Assembly: GCA_963811055.1 (NCBI GenBank)
Contig: CAWEPQ010000019.1
Span: forward strand, 496,001 to 560,000
Direction: 5' to 3'
Length of the DNA: 64,000 bases
From: JACVRW01 sp963811055
Lineage (GTDB): Bacteria > Actinomycetota > Thermoleophilia > Solirubrobacterales > Thermoleophilaceae
Below the pieces are notes generated by a model that worked only from the letters and a program-made list of their open reading frames with translations, was not told the DNA's origin and ran no database searches. A program made the position numbers and the translations under genes. Of this stretch, positions 16,989-25,981 are shown in pieces; the stretch's first letter is position 1; each line of letters opens with the position of its first letter.

Positions 16989-17928
16989 TCTCGAACGTGG
17001 CCGCGTAGCTCTGCCCGGGCGCCACGACGCTGAGCTCCGGACCGCCCCGCACCAGAGCGTTCGTGGGCGCCGTCATCGGCTCGAAACACACGAAGTCGCT
17101 GTCCGGGGGCGCGTAGACCTGAGCGAACGGATAGCCCCGTCCGAAGGCAAGCGACAGCTCATGCTCGCTGCCGGTGAGCAGGAAGCTCTGCGGGGGGACG
17201 AGCCCGGAGAAGCCGTCGTCCCAGTCGCTGTCGCCGAGCGAACGAGTGCCCGCCTCGAAGGGGTCGCTCGTCCCGGTCGGAATCATCGAGTCGTCGTGGA
17301 CCAGTCGCCGCCGGACTGGCAGCGACATCCGGGCGTCTGCGCGCGAGCCGCCGGGGATCCGGAGGTAGGGATGGAACCCGAAGGAGACCGGAAGCGATCC
17401 GTTCCCCGTGGGAGCGACCGTGACCGTGATCTCGATCGAGGCCTCCTTCAGCAGCGCCTCGTACTCGACTCGGTGGGCGAAGGGGAACAGCGGGTATGCC
17501 TCGTGCACCGGTTCCCACTCGAGCCGGGCCTGCAGGCGGGCGCTGTCTTCATCGGCGGTCGCCGCGACCACATCCCACTCCATGAGACCGGGTAGCGCGC
17601 CGTGGATCGGCAGGCCGTTGTGATCGCTGGCGAAGAGCGGAACGTCGTGCGGAAGAGACACCTCGGCGCCGTCCACGACGAACGTGGATCGGCTGAGCCG
17701 GTTGGCCCACGGATACAGCAGGGGAACGCCCATCGTGGAGCCGAGCTCGCGGTAGGCACGGAGGCCGTCCTTCGTTGCGAGCAGCTCGCGGCCGGCCCGC
17801 TTGAGCGAGTGGAGCACGAGGTTCGCGCCAGGGGCGAACGCTGCCCGCAGGCCGTCGGCGCCAGGAGCCCGGAGCTCGATTGTCTCGAGACCCTCGACTT
17901 CGGAGGCTGTGGTCGAGTAGGCGCTCAT
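16966..17928 (-). CDS. Aldose 1-epimerase (mutarotase-like)
   Basis: 320-residue galactose-mutarotase-fold protein. The N-terminal half has LLYPWANRLSRSTF (the Asn-Arg substrate loop) and NGLPIHGALPGLMEW with the catalytic-type His. A second conserved region is SFGFHPYLRIPGG, and VCFEPMTAPTNALV near the C terminus supplies the glutamate. It would interconvert sugar anomers in the cytosol. The ATG at 17928 is preceded by only weak ribosome-site potential. Box c lies 59 bases upstream with TGGGCT at the expected -10 distance. It overlaps the end of gad by 23 bases. Confidence 0.85.
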   Translation of the reverse strand: MSAYSTTASEVEGLETIELRAPGADGLRAAFAPGANLVLHSLKRAGRELLATKDGLRAYRELGSTMGVPLLYPWANRLSRSTFVVDGAEVSLPHDVPLFASDHNGLPIHGALPGLMEWDVVAATADEDSARLQARLEWEPVHEAYPLFPFAHRVEYEALLKEASIEITVTVAPTGNGSLPVSFGFHPYLRIPGGSRADARMSLPVRRRLVHDDSMIPTGTSDPFEAGTRSLGDSDWDDGFSGLVPPQSFLLTGSEHELSLAFGRGYPFAQVYAPPDSDFVCFEPMTAPTNALVRGGPELSVVAPGQSYAATFEISIPSRS

Positions 17929-17978
17929 TTCCGCACGTCGGGGAGCGTCGAGCCCACCACGCGCCCACGCGGCGCACA

Positions 17979-17995
17979 TCACCTCATCCGGGTGA
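17979..17995 (-). promoter_or_regulatory. TCACCC box (c) upstream of aldose epimerase
   Basis: On the plus strand TCACCTCATCCGGGTGA has one changed base in the left half. It lies 59 bases before the epimerase ATG. At 31 bases from the centre the minus strand has TGGGCT, a weaker -10 than at other boxes. On the plus side the next gene starts only 30 bases from the centre, too close for the same geometry, so I orient the box to the minus strand. Confidence 0.6.
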
Positions 17996-18006
17996 GCCGC
18001 TCAAAA

Positions 18007-18019
18007 GGAGGCCGGCACG
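18007..18019 (+). promoter_or_regulatory. Strong ribosome binding site in front of an ACG start codon
   Basis: AAAAGGAGG (18003-18011) is the best Shine-Dalgarno match in the neighbourhood. Five bases later, at 18017, comes ACG, in frame with the DUF4239 protein. No ATG, GTG or TTG is in frame there; the next is GTG at 18071, inside the first membrane helix. Confidence 0.6.
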
Positions 18020-18817
18020 TTCTTCTTTGAACGCGGCACCCTCGCTCTCGCGCTGATCCTGTTCACGATCGTGGTCGGAGCGACCGTGCTCGGGCACGTG
18101 CTCGGCCTGCGTCTGCGCCACCTTTCCGACAGCCTCAAGGAGCCGTTCGCCGTACTGCAGGCTGCGCTCCTGGGAGTGGTCGGGCTGATCCTCGCGTTCG
18201 GCCTGGCGCTGGCCGTGGACCGCTACGAGTCCCGCCGCGCTGCGATCGTGACGGAGGCCAATGCCATAGGGACGACATACCTACGGGCCCAGACGCTTCC
18301 GGAGCCGAGCCGGACCCGCTCGCTTGCCCTGCTGCCCCGCTATACCGACACCGCCATCCGGCTGTCCAGGTCCGTGCCGGGCAGTCCCGGGGCAAGAGAT
18401 GCCGACGCCGACGGCCAGCTCATCGAGCGCAGGCTGTGGGCTCTCGCCGGGCGCGAGCTGGACGCCGCGCCGACGGCGAGCGCGCCAAGGCTCTACGTGG
18501 AGACCCTCAACGAGATGATCGATTCCGACGCCGCCCGGGTGTCCGCACTCAACAACCGGGTGCCGACGGCCGTCCTGATCTTGGAGATCGCCGGCGCGGC
18601 CGTGGCCCTGGGGCTGCTCGCCGCATACCTCTCGGTCCTGGGGCGAGCCACGGGTGCGGTGCTCCTCGCCGCGAGTCTCGTGACCCTGCTGCTGCTGGTC
18701 ACGTTCGACCTCGACCGGCCCACCCGAGGCTTCATCCGCGTGCCGGCCACGCCGCTCACCGACGTCCGCGACTCCATGGAGCTGCCACCGGCGGCAGCGG
18801 CTCCGCGCGAGCCCTAG
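18017..18817 (+). CDS. DUF4239 (bestrophin-like) membrane protein, second copy, probable ACG start
   Basis: 266 residues if started at the ACG. It reads FFFERGTLALALILFTIVVGATVLG (first helix), then FAVLQAALLGVVGLILAFGLALAVDRYESRR, the family marker TEANAIGTTYLRAQTLPEPSR, and two further helices near residues 185-230. The ACG at 18017 is favoured because it has a perfect ribosome site and keeps the first helix whole; the alternative GTG at 18071 cuts the helix and has no ribosome site. A sequencing error for ATG is possible. The gene overlaps the stop of cydB by four bases tail-to-tail. Confidence 0.72.
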   Translation, partial: TFFFERGTLALALILFTIVVGATVLGHVLGLRLRHLSDSLKEPFAVLQAALLGVVGLILAFGLALAVDRYESRRAAIVTEANAIGTTYLRAQTLPEPSRTRSLALLPRYTDTAIRLSRSVPGSPGARDADADGQLIERRLWALAGRELDAAPTASAPRLYVETLNEMIDSDAARVSALNNRVPTAVLILEIAGAAVALGLLAAYLSVLGRATGAVLLAASLVTLLLLVTFDLDRPTRGFIRVPATPLTDVRDSMELPPAAAAPREP

Positions 18818-19851
18818 GGTCCGGCGGGAGGCGAGCCGCGCGGGGCCTCCGTCTCCTCGATCAGACTCCGCTGGGTCAGCGTGTAGAGCAGCCCGATCGA
18901 CGGCAGCACGACGACGACCGCGACGCCGAAGACGATCAGGACCGCCGTGAGAGTCGCGCTCGTGGCGGCGCCATTGGCGATCGTGAGCTTCTGCGGAAGC
19001 AGGTAGGGGTACTGAGCCACGCCCCAGCCCCAGACCACGGCCACCACCGCGCCGACGGCGAGGGGACGAGCGCCGCGGCGAGCGCCGCGGCGGAGCACGA
19101 CGACCGCCCCGAGCCCGCACAGCGCGGACAGGACCACGAGCGGCAGTCCGTCGTGCGTCAGGCCGTCGTAGAGATAGCGAGCGTCAGCGTGGAGAACGAC
19201 GATGCCGGCCACGGCCAGTGCTCCCGTCGCGAGACCGGAGGCGAGCGCGCGTGTCGTGAAGTAGCGCTCGAGGTCGCTGTTCCCGGCGCGGCGGGCGTCG
19301 CTCACGAGGAACACCGCCGACAGGTAGGCGCACGTGGCCACGAAGAGCACGCCCACCATCACGGACACGGGATTCAGCCAGCTGCTCACGGGGTCGCCCT
19401 CCGCGTTCCCGACGGGCACGCGGCCAGACGCCACCGCGCCGACCACGGTCCCCATGAAGAACGGCGTCAGAAGCGATGAGAGCCCGAACGCCCGCGTTGC
19501 CAGCCGTCTCCCCCTCAGCCTGCGCGCGGTGTGCTGGAAGGCGAATCCCGAGCCTCTCAGGACGATTCCCAGGGCGGCGAGGCTGAGCGGGATGAACAGG
19601 GTCGAGAAGATCGCCTCGAAGGCGTCACCGAACGCCGTCCAGAGCACGACCAGGACGAAGATGAGCCAGACGTGATTTGCCTCCCAGACCGGTCCGATCG
19701 CCCAGTCGATCAGCTCGCGGGCGCGCCGGCCACGCTCGTTACCGCGGGCCACCAGCGCCCAGAAGCCGGCGCCGAAGTCGGCACCGGCGAACACCGAGTA
19801 GAAGGTGACCCCGACCCACAGCACCACGGCCACGGCGTCCGCGCTGCTCAA
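18814..19851 (-). CDS. cydB: Cytochrome bd quinol oxidase subunit II
   Basis: 345-residue inner-membrane subunit of the terminal oxidase that moves electrons from quinol to oxygen. About eight to nine helices are visible. The conserved beginning VLWVGVTFYSVFAGADFGAGFW and the segment IDWAIGPVWEANHVWLIFVLVVLWTAF are diagnostic. The likely start is TTG at 19851, sharing bases with the cydA stop (TTGA); the longer open frame upstream is antisense to nothing useful and lies within cydA. It is the last gene of the six-gene operon starting with zwf. Confidence 0.92.
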   Translation of the reverse strand: MSSADAVAVVLWVGVTFYSVFAGADFGAGFWALVARGNERGRRARELIDWAIGPVWEANHVWLIFVLVVLWTAFGDAFEAIFSTLFIPLSLAALGIVLRGSGFAFQHTARRLRGRRLATRAFGLSSLLTPFFMGTVVGAVASGRVPVGNAEGDPVSSWLNPVSVMVGVLFVATCAYLSAVFLVSDARRAGNSDLERYFTTRALASGLATGALAVAGIVVLHADARYLYDGLTHDGLPLVVLSALCGLGAVVVLRRGARRGARPLAVGAVVAVVWGWGVAQYPYLLPQKLTIANGAATSATLTAVLIVFGVAVVVVLPSIGLLYTLTQRSLIEETEAPRGSPPAGP

Positions 19852-21200
19852 GGCGACTCTCCGTACGGCACGTCGTCGACCTCGTCCTGCTCGCGCCAGC
19901 GCCGCGCCATCGCTCGCAGTGTCACGACGGTCGTGATGCCGAGCCCGGTGTAGAGCACGAGCGCGATCGAGAAGGTCACCCAGACACCGCTGGCGCCGGT
20001 GATCGCGTCCTCGGTCCGCATGACGTTGTAGACGACCCACGGCTGGCGGCCGACCTCGGTCACGATCCAGCCGCATTCCATCGCGACGATCGCGGCGATC
20101 CCGGAGATGGCGACCGCGCGCAGGAACCAGCGGGACCGGGGGATGTCGCGTCTGCGCCACCAGCCCCAGGCGAGCCAGAGGGCGAGTCCCATCAGCGCCG
20201 TGCCGATCCCGACCATCGCGTCGAAGGCCCAGTGGAGCATCGTGTTCGCCGGCGGACGGTCGTCGGGCGGCACGGTGTCCAGTCCGATCACCTCGGTGTC
20301 GGTGCTGAAGCCCACAAGCCACGAGTCGAGCCCCGGGATCCCGATACCGCCCTTCACGCCGTCCTCCGTGCAGCGGCCGCCTATGTATTCGGTGACGTGG
20401 GTCGATGTCGTCTGCACGCACTCCATCGCCGCGAACTTGATCGGCTGGTGGTCGGCGATCGCACGAGCGGCGGTGTCACCCACCGCGAGTTGGATCGGCG
20501 TCGCGAGGCAGGCCACGGTGAGCGGAATCAGCAGTCCCAGCCGGTGGTAGCGGTCGCGCCGCCCGCGCAGCATGCCCACCGCGTAGACGGAGGCGACCAG
20601 AAAGCCGGTGACCATGTACGCGGCGAGGATCATGTGCGGGACCTCGTAGGGGACCGCCCTGTTGAAGATCACCTTCAGCGGCTCGACGTTCGTTACCTCC
20701 CCGCCCGAGAGCGTGTAGCCCTGCGGCTGGTTCATCCACGCGTTGACTGCGACCACCGAGAACGCGCCCCCGAGTCCCGTGATCGCTATCGGGACGCCCG
20801 TCCAGAAGTGCGCCCACCCGGACAGGCGCTTCCAGCCGAAGATGTAGATCGCGATGAAGATTGCCTCGAGGAAGAAGAAGATGCCCTCGATCGCGAACAG
20901 GACCCCGAACACCTCGCCGAATCGGCTCGTGAACGCGGGCCAGAGCAACCCGAACTCGAACGAGAGCACCGTGCCCGTGACAGCCCCGACGGCGAACGTC
21001 ACGGCTGCGACCTTGGACCAGCGCCGGGCGAGCAGCATCGCGTCCGCGTCGTTGTGGCGCAGCCCGCGGTAGTTCGCGATCAGCATCATCGCGGGGAAGG
21101 CCACTCCGATGCAGGCGAGGATGATGTGGAACCCGAGCGTGAACGCCATCTGGCTGCGCGCCGCCTCGAGCTCCGACGCGATTGGGAGGACGTTGCTCAG
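19848..21200 (-). CDS. cydA: Cytochrome bd quinol oxidase subunit I
   Basis: 450 residues if started at CTG. It binds the haems and quinol of bd oxidase. The N terminus LPIASELEAARSQMAFTLGFHIILACIGVAFP contains the haem-ligand His of helix one. VPYEVPHMILAAYMVTGF carries the second His, and GRQPWVVYNVMRTEDAIT is the conserved C-terminal quinol-side motif. The Q loop is short, as in many actinobacteria. The ATG at 21149 would remove the conserved ASELEAARSQ segment; in-frame CTG at 21200 overlaps the ndh stop as CTGA, mirroring the other junctions of this operon, so I prefer it. Confidence 0.9.
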   Translation of the reverse strand: MSNVLPIASELEAARSQMAFTLGFHIILACIGVAFPAMMLIANYRGLRHNDADAMLLARRWSKVAAVTFAVGAVTGTVLSFEFGLLWPAFTSRFGEVFGVLFAIEGIFFFLEAIFIAIYIFGWKRLSGWAHFWTGVPIAITGLGGAFSVVAVNAWMNQPQGYTLSGGEVTNVEPLKVIFNRAVPYEVPHMILAAYMVTGFLVASVYAVGMLRGRRDRYHRLGLLIPLTVACLATPIQLAVGDTAARAIADHQPIKFAAMECVQTTSTHVTEYIGGRCTEDGVKGGIGIPGLDSWLVGFSTDTEVIGLDTVPPDDRPPANTMLHWAFDAMVGIGTALMGLALWLAWGWWRRRDIPRSRWFLRAVAISGIAAIVAMECGWIVTEVGRQPWVVYNVMRTEDAITGASGVWVTFSIALVLYTGLGITTVVTLRAMARRWREQDEVDDVPYGESP

Positions 21201-22552
21201 CTTGCAGCCGCCTCCCTCGGAGGCGCCCGCTCGACGCTCGAGAGGTCACCCTGGATCACCTGGTTTCCACGGTTGCCGATCCGGGTGGTGATCCAGTCGA
21301 TCAGGAGCTTGAGCCGCTTGCCCTGGCCACCGAGGTAGAAGAGGTGCACTCCGAGGTAGGTGGCGAGCGCCATCCGGCCGGAGAATTTCAGACCCCTGAT
21401 CTCGCAGATCGCCCGGCCCCTTCCGATGACCGCGAGGGCGCCCTTGTCGAGGTACTTGAACGGCTTGGTGGCCCCCGGCTGCCCGCGCCTGATCGCCTTT
21501 GCCACATGGGCCGCCTGTTGGATGGCGACCGTGGCCAGGCCGGGCAGGGGCCTGCCGCCGGGGCCCTCGAGGTTGGCGGTGTCGCCGATCACCGAGATCT
21601 CGGGATGGCCGGGCACCGTCAGGTCCGGTTGGACCTTGATGCGCCCTCCGCGGTCGGTTTCCGCCCCCGTGGCCCGGGCGAGAACCCCGGTCAGCCCGAC
21701 CGTTTGCACCCCGGCGGCCCAGATGACCGTACGGCTGATGATCCGCTCCCTCGAGCCGCCCGCATCGATCGTCACTCCGCGCGAGTCGATCGCGGTTGCG
21801 CGCACGCCTTGACGCACGGTCACACCTAGCTCGGCGAGCCCCTTGGCGGCCTTTGCCGAGAGCGACTCGCTGAAAGGGGAGAGCACACGCTCGCCGGCAT
21901 CGAGCAGGATCACCTGCGAATCGTCGGGCGCGATCCGCGCGTAGTCCCCCTTCCGCGAGTTCTTCGCCGCGACCGCGAGCGCGCCGGCAATCTCCACGCC
22001 GGTCGGGCCGCCGCCGATGACCGCGAACGTCAGCCACTCCCTTCGGGCCTCCGGGTCCGTGGTCCGCTCCGCCTGCTCGAACGCGCCGAAGATGCGGTTG
22101 CGCAGATCAACGGCGTCGGCCAGCGTCTTCAGCCCACACGTCACGTCCTGCCACTCGTCCTTGCCGAAGTAGGACGTCTCCGCACCGCACGCGACGATGA
22201 GGCTGTCGTAGCCGATCCGCTCACCGCGGTCGAGGACGACCTCCCGAGCGTCCACGTCCAGGTCCACCACCTCGTCCATCAGAACTCTCGTGCGGTGGCC
22301 GTGCCGCAGCGCCACCCGGATCGGCGCGGCGCACTCTCCCGTCGACACGGCGCCGACCGCCACCTGGTAGAGCAGCGGCTGAAAGAGGTGATGGTTCATT
22401 CGATCGACGACCGTCACGTCCACGTCGGCACGCCGCAGGCGGCGCGCGGCGGCGAGCCCGCCGAACCCTCCGCCGACGATCACGACCCTGCGCCGGCGCT
22501 CCCCTGTGCCGTTATCCGGCACGGGCGGGCTCGTGTGCGGCCTTGCCGACAC
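21197..22552 (-). CDS. ndh: Type II NADH:quinone oxidoreductase
   Basis: 451-residue membrane-associated flavoprotein that passes electrons from NADH to quinone without pumping protons. FAD-binding VVIVGGGFGGLAAARRL is near residue 23. The NADH-binding VIGGGPTGVEIAGAL is near 178. SVIGDTANLEGPGG binds FAD, followed by VAIQQAAHVAKAI. The amphipathic C terminus ATYLGVHLFYLGG is typical. The GTG at 22552 overlaps the GMC gene by 41 bases; a second GTG at 22522 would shorten the overlap to 11. Placed directly before cydAB, it would supply quinol to the bd oxidase. Confidence 0.92.
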   Translation of the reverse strand: MSARPHTSPPVPDNGTGERRRRVVIVGGGFGGLAAARRLRRADVDVTVVDRMNHHLFQPLLYQVAVGAVSTGECAAPIRVALRHGHRTRVLMDEVVDLDVDAREVVLDRGERIGYDSLIVACGAETSYFGKDEWQDVTCGLKTLADAVDLRNRIFGAFEQAERTTDPEARREWLTFAVIGGGPTGVEIAGALAVAAKNSRKGDYARIAPDDSQVILLDAGERVLSPFSESLSAKAAKGLAELGVTVRQGVRATAIDSRGVTIDAGGSRERIISRTVIWAAGVQTVGLTGVLARATGAETDRGGRIKVQPDLTVPGHPEISVIGDTANLEGPGGRPLPGLATVAIQQAAHVAKAIRRGQPGATKPFKYLDKGALAVIGRGRAICEIRGLKFSGRMALATYLGVHLFYLGGQGKRLKLLIDWITTRIGNRGNQVIQGDLSSVERAPPREAAAS

Positions 22553-24101
22553 CCAGCCGCTCGAGCAGGTGGTCCCCGACGCGCAGCCCGTTGGCCATCG
22601 CGGTCAGCGCCGGGTTGACCGCTCCGATGCTGGGGAAGAAGCTCGTGTCCACGACGTAGAGGTTGTCGAGCTCATGGGCCCTGCAGTCCGAGTTCAGCAC
22701 GGACGTCTCGGGGTCCGTGCCGAAGCGGCAGGTACCGGCCTGGTGCGCCACACCCGCCACCGGGATCTCGTTCTTCAGGTACGCATGACGCGGGACGAGG
22801 TGGTCGTGGTGCATCCCGAGCTGCCCGAGCATCGACTTGAGCTGATGGAACAGGCGCTCCTTGGGCTCGTCGTTGGAGGGCGTGTAGCTGAGCCTGATGT
22901 TCCCGTCCCGGTCGAGCGTGACCCGGTTGTCGGGGCGCGGCAGGTCCTCGGTGGAGAGCCAGAAGTCGACCGCGTGGCGCGCCATGTTCTCCAGCGTCCG
23001 CGTGGGCGCGAGCTTGGTCTCGAGCGGCTTCTCGCCGCGGTACATCGGCGCCGACGACTTGCCGACCATCTGGATGTTGCCCATCGGGAATTCGAAGTCC
23101 TCGCTGCCGAAGTAGAAGTCGTTGACCCCAAGCGTCTTCTGAAAGACGGTCGGGTTCTCTTCCTTCGACAGGGCCAGCACGGCCTGGCTGTTGTGGAACG
23201 TGTAGTTGCGGCCCACCTGGTCGGACGCGTTGGCCAGTCCGTTGGGATGCTTGTCGCTGCCGGAGGCGAGCAGCAGCTTGGCCGAGTTGGCCGCCCCGCA
23301 AGACACCACGACGATGTCCGCGGAGTGGGTCTCCTGGGCACCCTCGCGCTCGACCACCACCTCCGTGACCGCCGTCCCCGCCGCGTTGGTGCCGAGCGCG
23401 ACCGCCCGCGCGTTCGTCATCAGCGTGACGTTCGGATGCTCGAGCGCGGGCCTCACGGCCAGCACCTCGGCGTCGGACTTCGCGTGCACGAGGCACGGGA
23501 AGCCGTCGCAGGTGGGGCAGCGCACGCAGTTGCTGTGCGGCATGTCGTCCTCGTCCAGCATCACACCGCACGGGGCGTGGAAGGGGTGCAGACCCTCGGC
23601 CTGGAGGTCGTCGGACAGCTGCTGGATGCGGGGCTCGTGGGAGACGGCCGGGAAGGGATACGGGGCGCTCGCGTGCGGCTCGGTCGGGTCCTCGCCCCGC
23701 GCTCCGTGCACCTGGTAGAGCTGCTCCGCCTGCGTGTAGTAGGGCTCCATCTCGTCGTAGCCGATCGGCCACGCGGGGGAGATCCCGTCGTGGTGGCGCA
23801 GCTCGCCGAAGTCCTCCGCGCGCAGCCGGTACAGCGCCGCCCCGTAGAGCTTGGTCGCCCCGCCGACGAAGTAGTGGATCTGTGGCTGAAAGGCCTTGGC
23901 CGTGTCCGCGTCGTACCAGGTGTCCGGCGAGACGTACCTGTTGTCCACGAACACGTCCGCCGCGCTCCAGTTCTGTGGCTCGCGGGGTAGCCAGTCACCG
24001 CGCTCCATCAGCAGTATCCGCTTGCCGGAGGAGGCGAGGCGGTGGACGAGCGTGCCGCCGCCGGCGCCACTGCCGATCACGATCACGTCATGGGAACTCA
24101 C
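22512..24101 (-). CDS. GMC-family FAD oxidoreductase with a cysteine cluster
   Basis: 529 residues. The N-terminal FAD motif is VIVIGSGAGGGTLVHRL (7-23). A cysteine cluster in NCVRCPTCDGFPC (Cys192, 195, 198, 203; Cys178 nearby) sits in the middle. C-terminal VDTSFFPSIGAVNPALTAMANGLR is the usual GMC end, with AHQAGTCRFGTDP carrying the catalytic-type His. The family oxidises alcohols or sugars, often glucose or other sugars in bacteria. The GTG at 24101 overlaps the GH15 stop (GTGA). Position between a GH15 glucosidase and ndh-cydAB suggests a sugar dehydrogenase feeding the respiratory chain; the substrate is inferred only. Confidence 0.84.
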   Translation of the reverse strand: MSSHDVIVIGSGAGGGTLVHRLASSGKRILLMERGDWLPREPQNWSAADVFVDNRYVSPDTWYDADTAKAFQPQIHYFVGGATKLYGAALYRLRAEDFGELRHHDGISPAWPIGYDEMEPYYTQAEQLYQVHGARGEDPTEPHASAPYPFPAVSHEPRIQQLSDDLQAEGLHPFHAPCGVMLDEDDMPHSNCVRCPTCDGFPCLVHAKSDAEVLAVRPALEHPNVTLMTNARAVALGTNAAGTAVTEVVVEREGAQETHSADIVVVSCGAANSAKLLLASGSDKHPNGLANASDQVGRNYTFHNSQAVLALSKEENPTVFQKTLGVNDFYFGSEDFEFPMGNIQMVGKSSAPMYRGEKPLETKLAPTRTLENMARHAVDFWLSTEDLPRPDNRVTLDRDGNIRLSYTPSNDEPKERLFHQLKSMLGQLGMHHDHLVPRHAYLKNEIPVAGVAHQAGTCRFGTDPETSVLNSDCRAHELDNLYVVDTSFFPSIGAVNPALTAMANGLRVGDHLLERLGVGKAAHEPARAG

Positions 24102-25981
24102 TCCGTCAACTCCTTCAGGCGCTCGCTGAGGATGATCCGTGCCGCGGCTTCGATCAGCGCCAGGTGCGAGAACGCCTGCGGGAAGTTCCCCAGGTGCCGT
24201 CCGGTGCTGGTGTCGAACTCCTCGGCGTACAGGCCGAGCGGCGAGGCCACGTTCAGCAGCTTTTCCATCAGGTCGCGGGCGCGCTGGTCCTCGCCCACGA
24301 TGGCCAGCGCGGACACGAGCCAGAAGGAGCAGATGAGGAAGCTGCCCTCCTTGCCGGACAGGCCGTCGTCGGTCTCCCCAGTGCGGTAGCGCAGGACGAA
24401 GCCGTCCTCGGTCAGGTCGTCGGCGATGGCGTCGACCGACTTGCTCAGGCGCTCGTCGTCGCCCGGCAGGAAGCCGAAGATCGCCGCCAGCAGCGTGGAC
24501 GCATCCAGGGCCTCGGTGTCGTAGTGCTGGCGGAGCACGCCGTCCTTCAGGCCGTGCTCCAGGATGTCCGCCTTGATCTCCTCGGCGGTTGCGCTCCATT
24601 TGGCCCCGAGCTCCGGGGCGCCGCGAATCTCCGCCAGCTTGGCTGCGCGGTCGAGGGCCACCCAGCACATGAGCTTTGACGACACGTAGTGCTGCGGTGC
24701 GCCGCGGGCCTCCCAGATTCCCTGGTCGGTATTGCGCCATACCGCGGTGGCGCATTCCGCCTGGGACTGCACGATCGGCCACAGGCGCCGGGGTAGTCGC
24801 TGGCTGCGCCGGGTGTGCAGCAGGATCGAGTCGAGCACGGCGCCGAACACATCGTTCTGGCGCTGGTCGAACGCGCCGTTGCCTATCCGAACGGGGCTCG
24901 CGCCCATGTATCCGAAGAGCTCGTCGCGCGTGGACTCGGTGAGGTCGCGCCGCCCGTCGATGCCGTACATGATCTGCAGCGCGCCGTCCTCGTTCGCCTC
25001 GAGATCGGCCACGAACTGCATGAACTCGTCGGCCTCCCAATCCAGTTGCAGCCAGTGCAGCGCCTGGAGGGTGAAGGTCGAGTCGCGCATCCACGTGTAC
25101 CGGTAGTCCCAGTTGCGCTCCCCGCCGGGCGTCTCCGGCAGCGAGGTGGTGAGGGCGGCCACTGTTGCACCGGTAGGCATGTAGGTGAGGCCCTTGATCG
25201 CCAGCGCCGAGCGCTGGATCGGCTGGCGCCAGCGGTGGTCGACATTGCGAGCGCGCCCGAGCCAGCCTCGCCAGAACCGCTGTGTGGCCGCCATCCGCGC
25301 GTTGGCCTCGTCGATGTCCTGCGGCGACTCCAGCCCCTCGGACCATGAGAGCGAGCAGTAGACCTGGTCGCCCTGGGACACGACGTGGCGAGCCCGCACG
25401 CGGTCGCCCTCGATGCCGATCGCCATGTCCGTTCGCAGCCGGACGGTCTGGCCCGCCCCGGTGGCGTCGGCCGTGTGGCGGTCGCTGCCCTCCATCGACC
25501 ACTCGGCGGGGGCGCGCCCGTAGTCGAAGGCCGGCTCGCACACCAGCTCGATCTCCACGTCGCCCTCGATGCAGAGGACGGTGCGCACGAGCAGGTGGTC
25601 GGCGTCGTCGTCGGCCGGGGGCCGCGTATGAGGTGTGATCTGATCCTCCCCGCGGCTGGGACCCATGGTCAGCGCGTCGCGCACCAGGATCCACCCGGTG
25701 GGCGTGTTCCACGTGGTGGCCACGGTGTTCGTGCCGGGCTCGTAGAACCGGGCCGTCGGCACGTTGAACCCGTACGGCCCGAGCCGGAAGACACCGGCCC
25801 CGCGGTCGAGCAGCGTGCCGAAGATGCTCGGCGAGTCGAACCGCGGCACGCAGAGCCAATCGATCGCCCCGTCGGGAGCCACGAGCGCGCCCGTGTGGCA
25901 GTTCGAGAGAAACGCGTAGTCGGCGATCGGCGGGAACGGGGACGGCGCCGCGGCGCTGGGCGGCGGGGTCTCGGTGCTCAT
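24098..25981 (-). CDS. Glycoside hydrolase family 15 protein (trehalase/glucoamylase-like)
   Basis: 627 residues: an N-terminal beta-sandwich (about 1-230, starting PIADYAFLSNCHTGALVAPDGAIDWLCVPRFD) followed by the alpha/alpha barrel. Barrel landmarks are GERNWDYRYTWMRDSTFTLQAL, QGIWEARGAPQHYVSSKLMCWVALDRA (catalytic Glu region) and the C-terminal YAEEFDTSTGRHLGNFPQAFSHLALIEAA. The set matches actinobacterial GH15 proteins, some of which are trehalases. The ATG at 25981 overlaps the zwf stop (ATGA). In this operon it could release glucose for the GMC and G6PD enzymes; trehalose as substrate is a guess from family knowledge. Confidence 0.88.
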   Translation of the reverse strand: MSTETPPPSAAAPSPFPPIADYAFLSNCHTGALVAPDGAIDWLCVPRFDSPSIFGTLLDRGAGVFRLGPYGFNVPTARFYEPGTNTVATTWNTPTGWILVRDALTMGPSRGEDQITPHTRPPADDDADHLLVRTVLCIEGDVEIELVCEPAFDYGRAPAEWSMEGSDRHTADATGAGQTVRLRTDMAIGIEGDRVRARHVVSQGDQVYCSLSWSEGLESPQDIDEANARMAATQRFWRGWLGRARNVDHRWRQPIQRSALAIKGLTYMPTGATVAALTTSLPETPGGERNWDYRYTWMRDSTFTLQALHWLQLDWEADEFMQFVADLEANEDGALQIMYGIDGRRDLTESTRDELFGYMGASPVRIGNGAFDQRQNDVFGAVLDSILLHTRRSQRLPRRLWPIVQSQAECATAVWRNTDQGIWEARGAPQHYVSSKLMCWVALDRAAKLAEIRGAPELGAKWSATAEEIKADILEHGLKDGVLRQHYDTEALDASTLLAAIFGFLPGDDERLSKSVDAIADDLTEDGFVLRYRTGETDDGLSGKEGSFLICSFWLVSALAIVGEDQRARDLMEKLLNVASPLGLYAEEFDTSTGRHLGNFPQAFSHLALIEAAARIILSERLKELTE

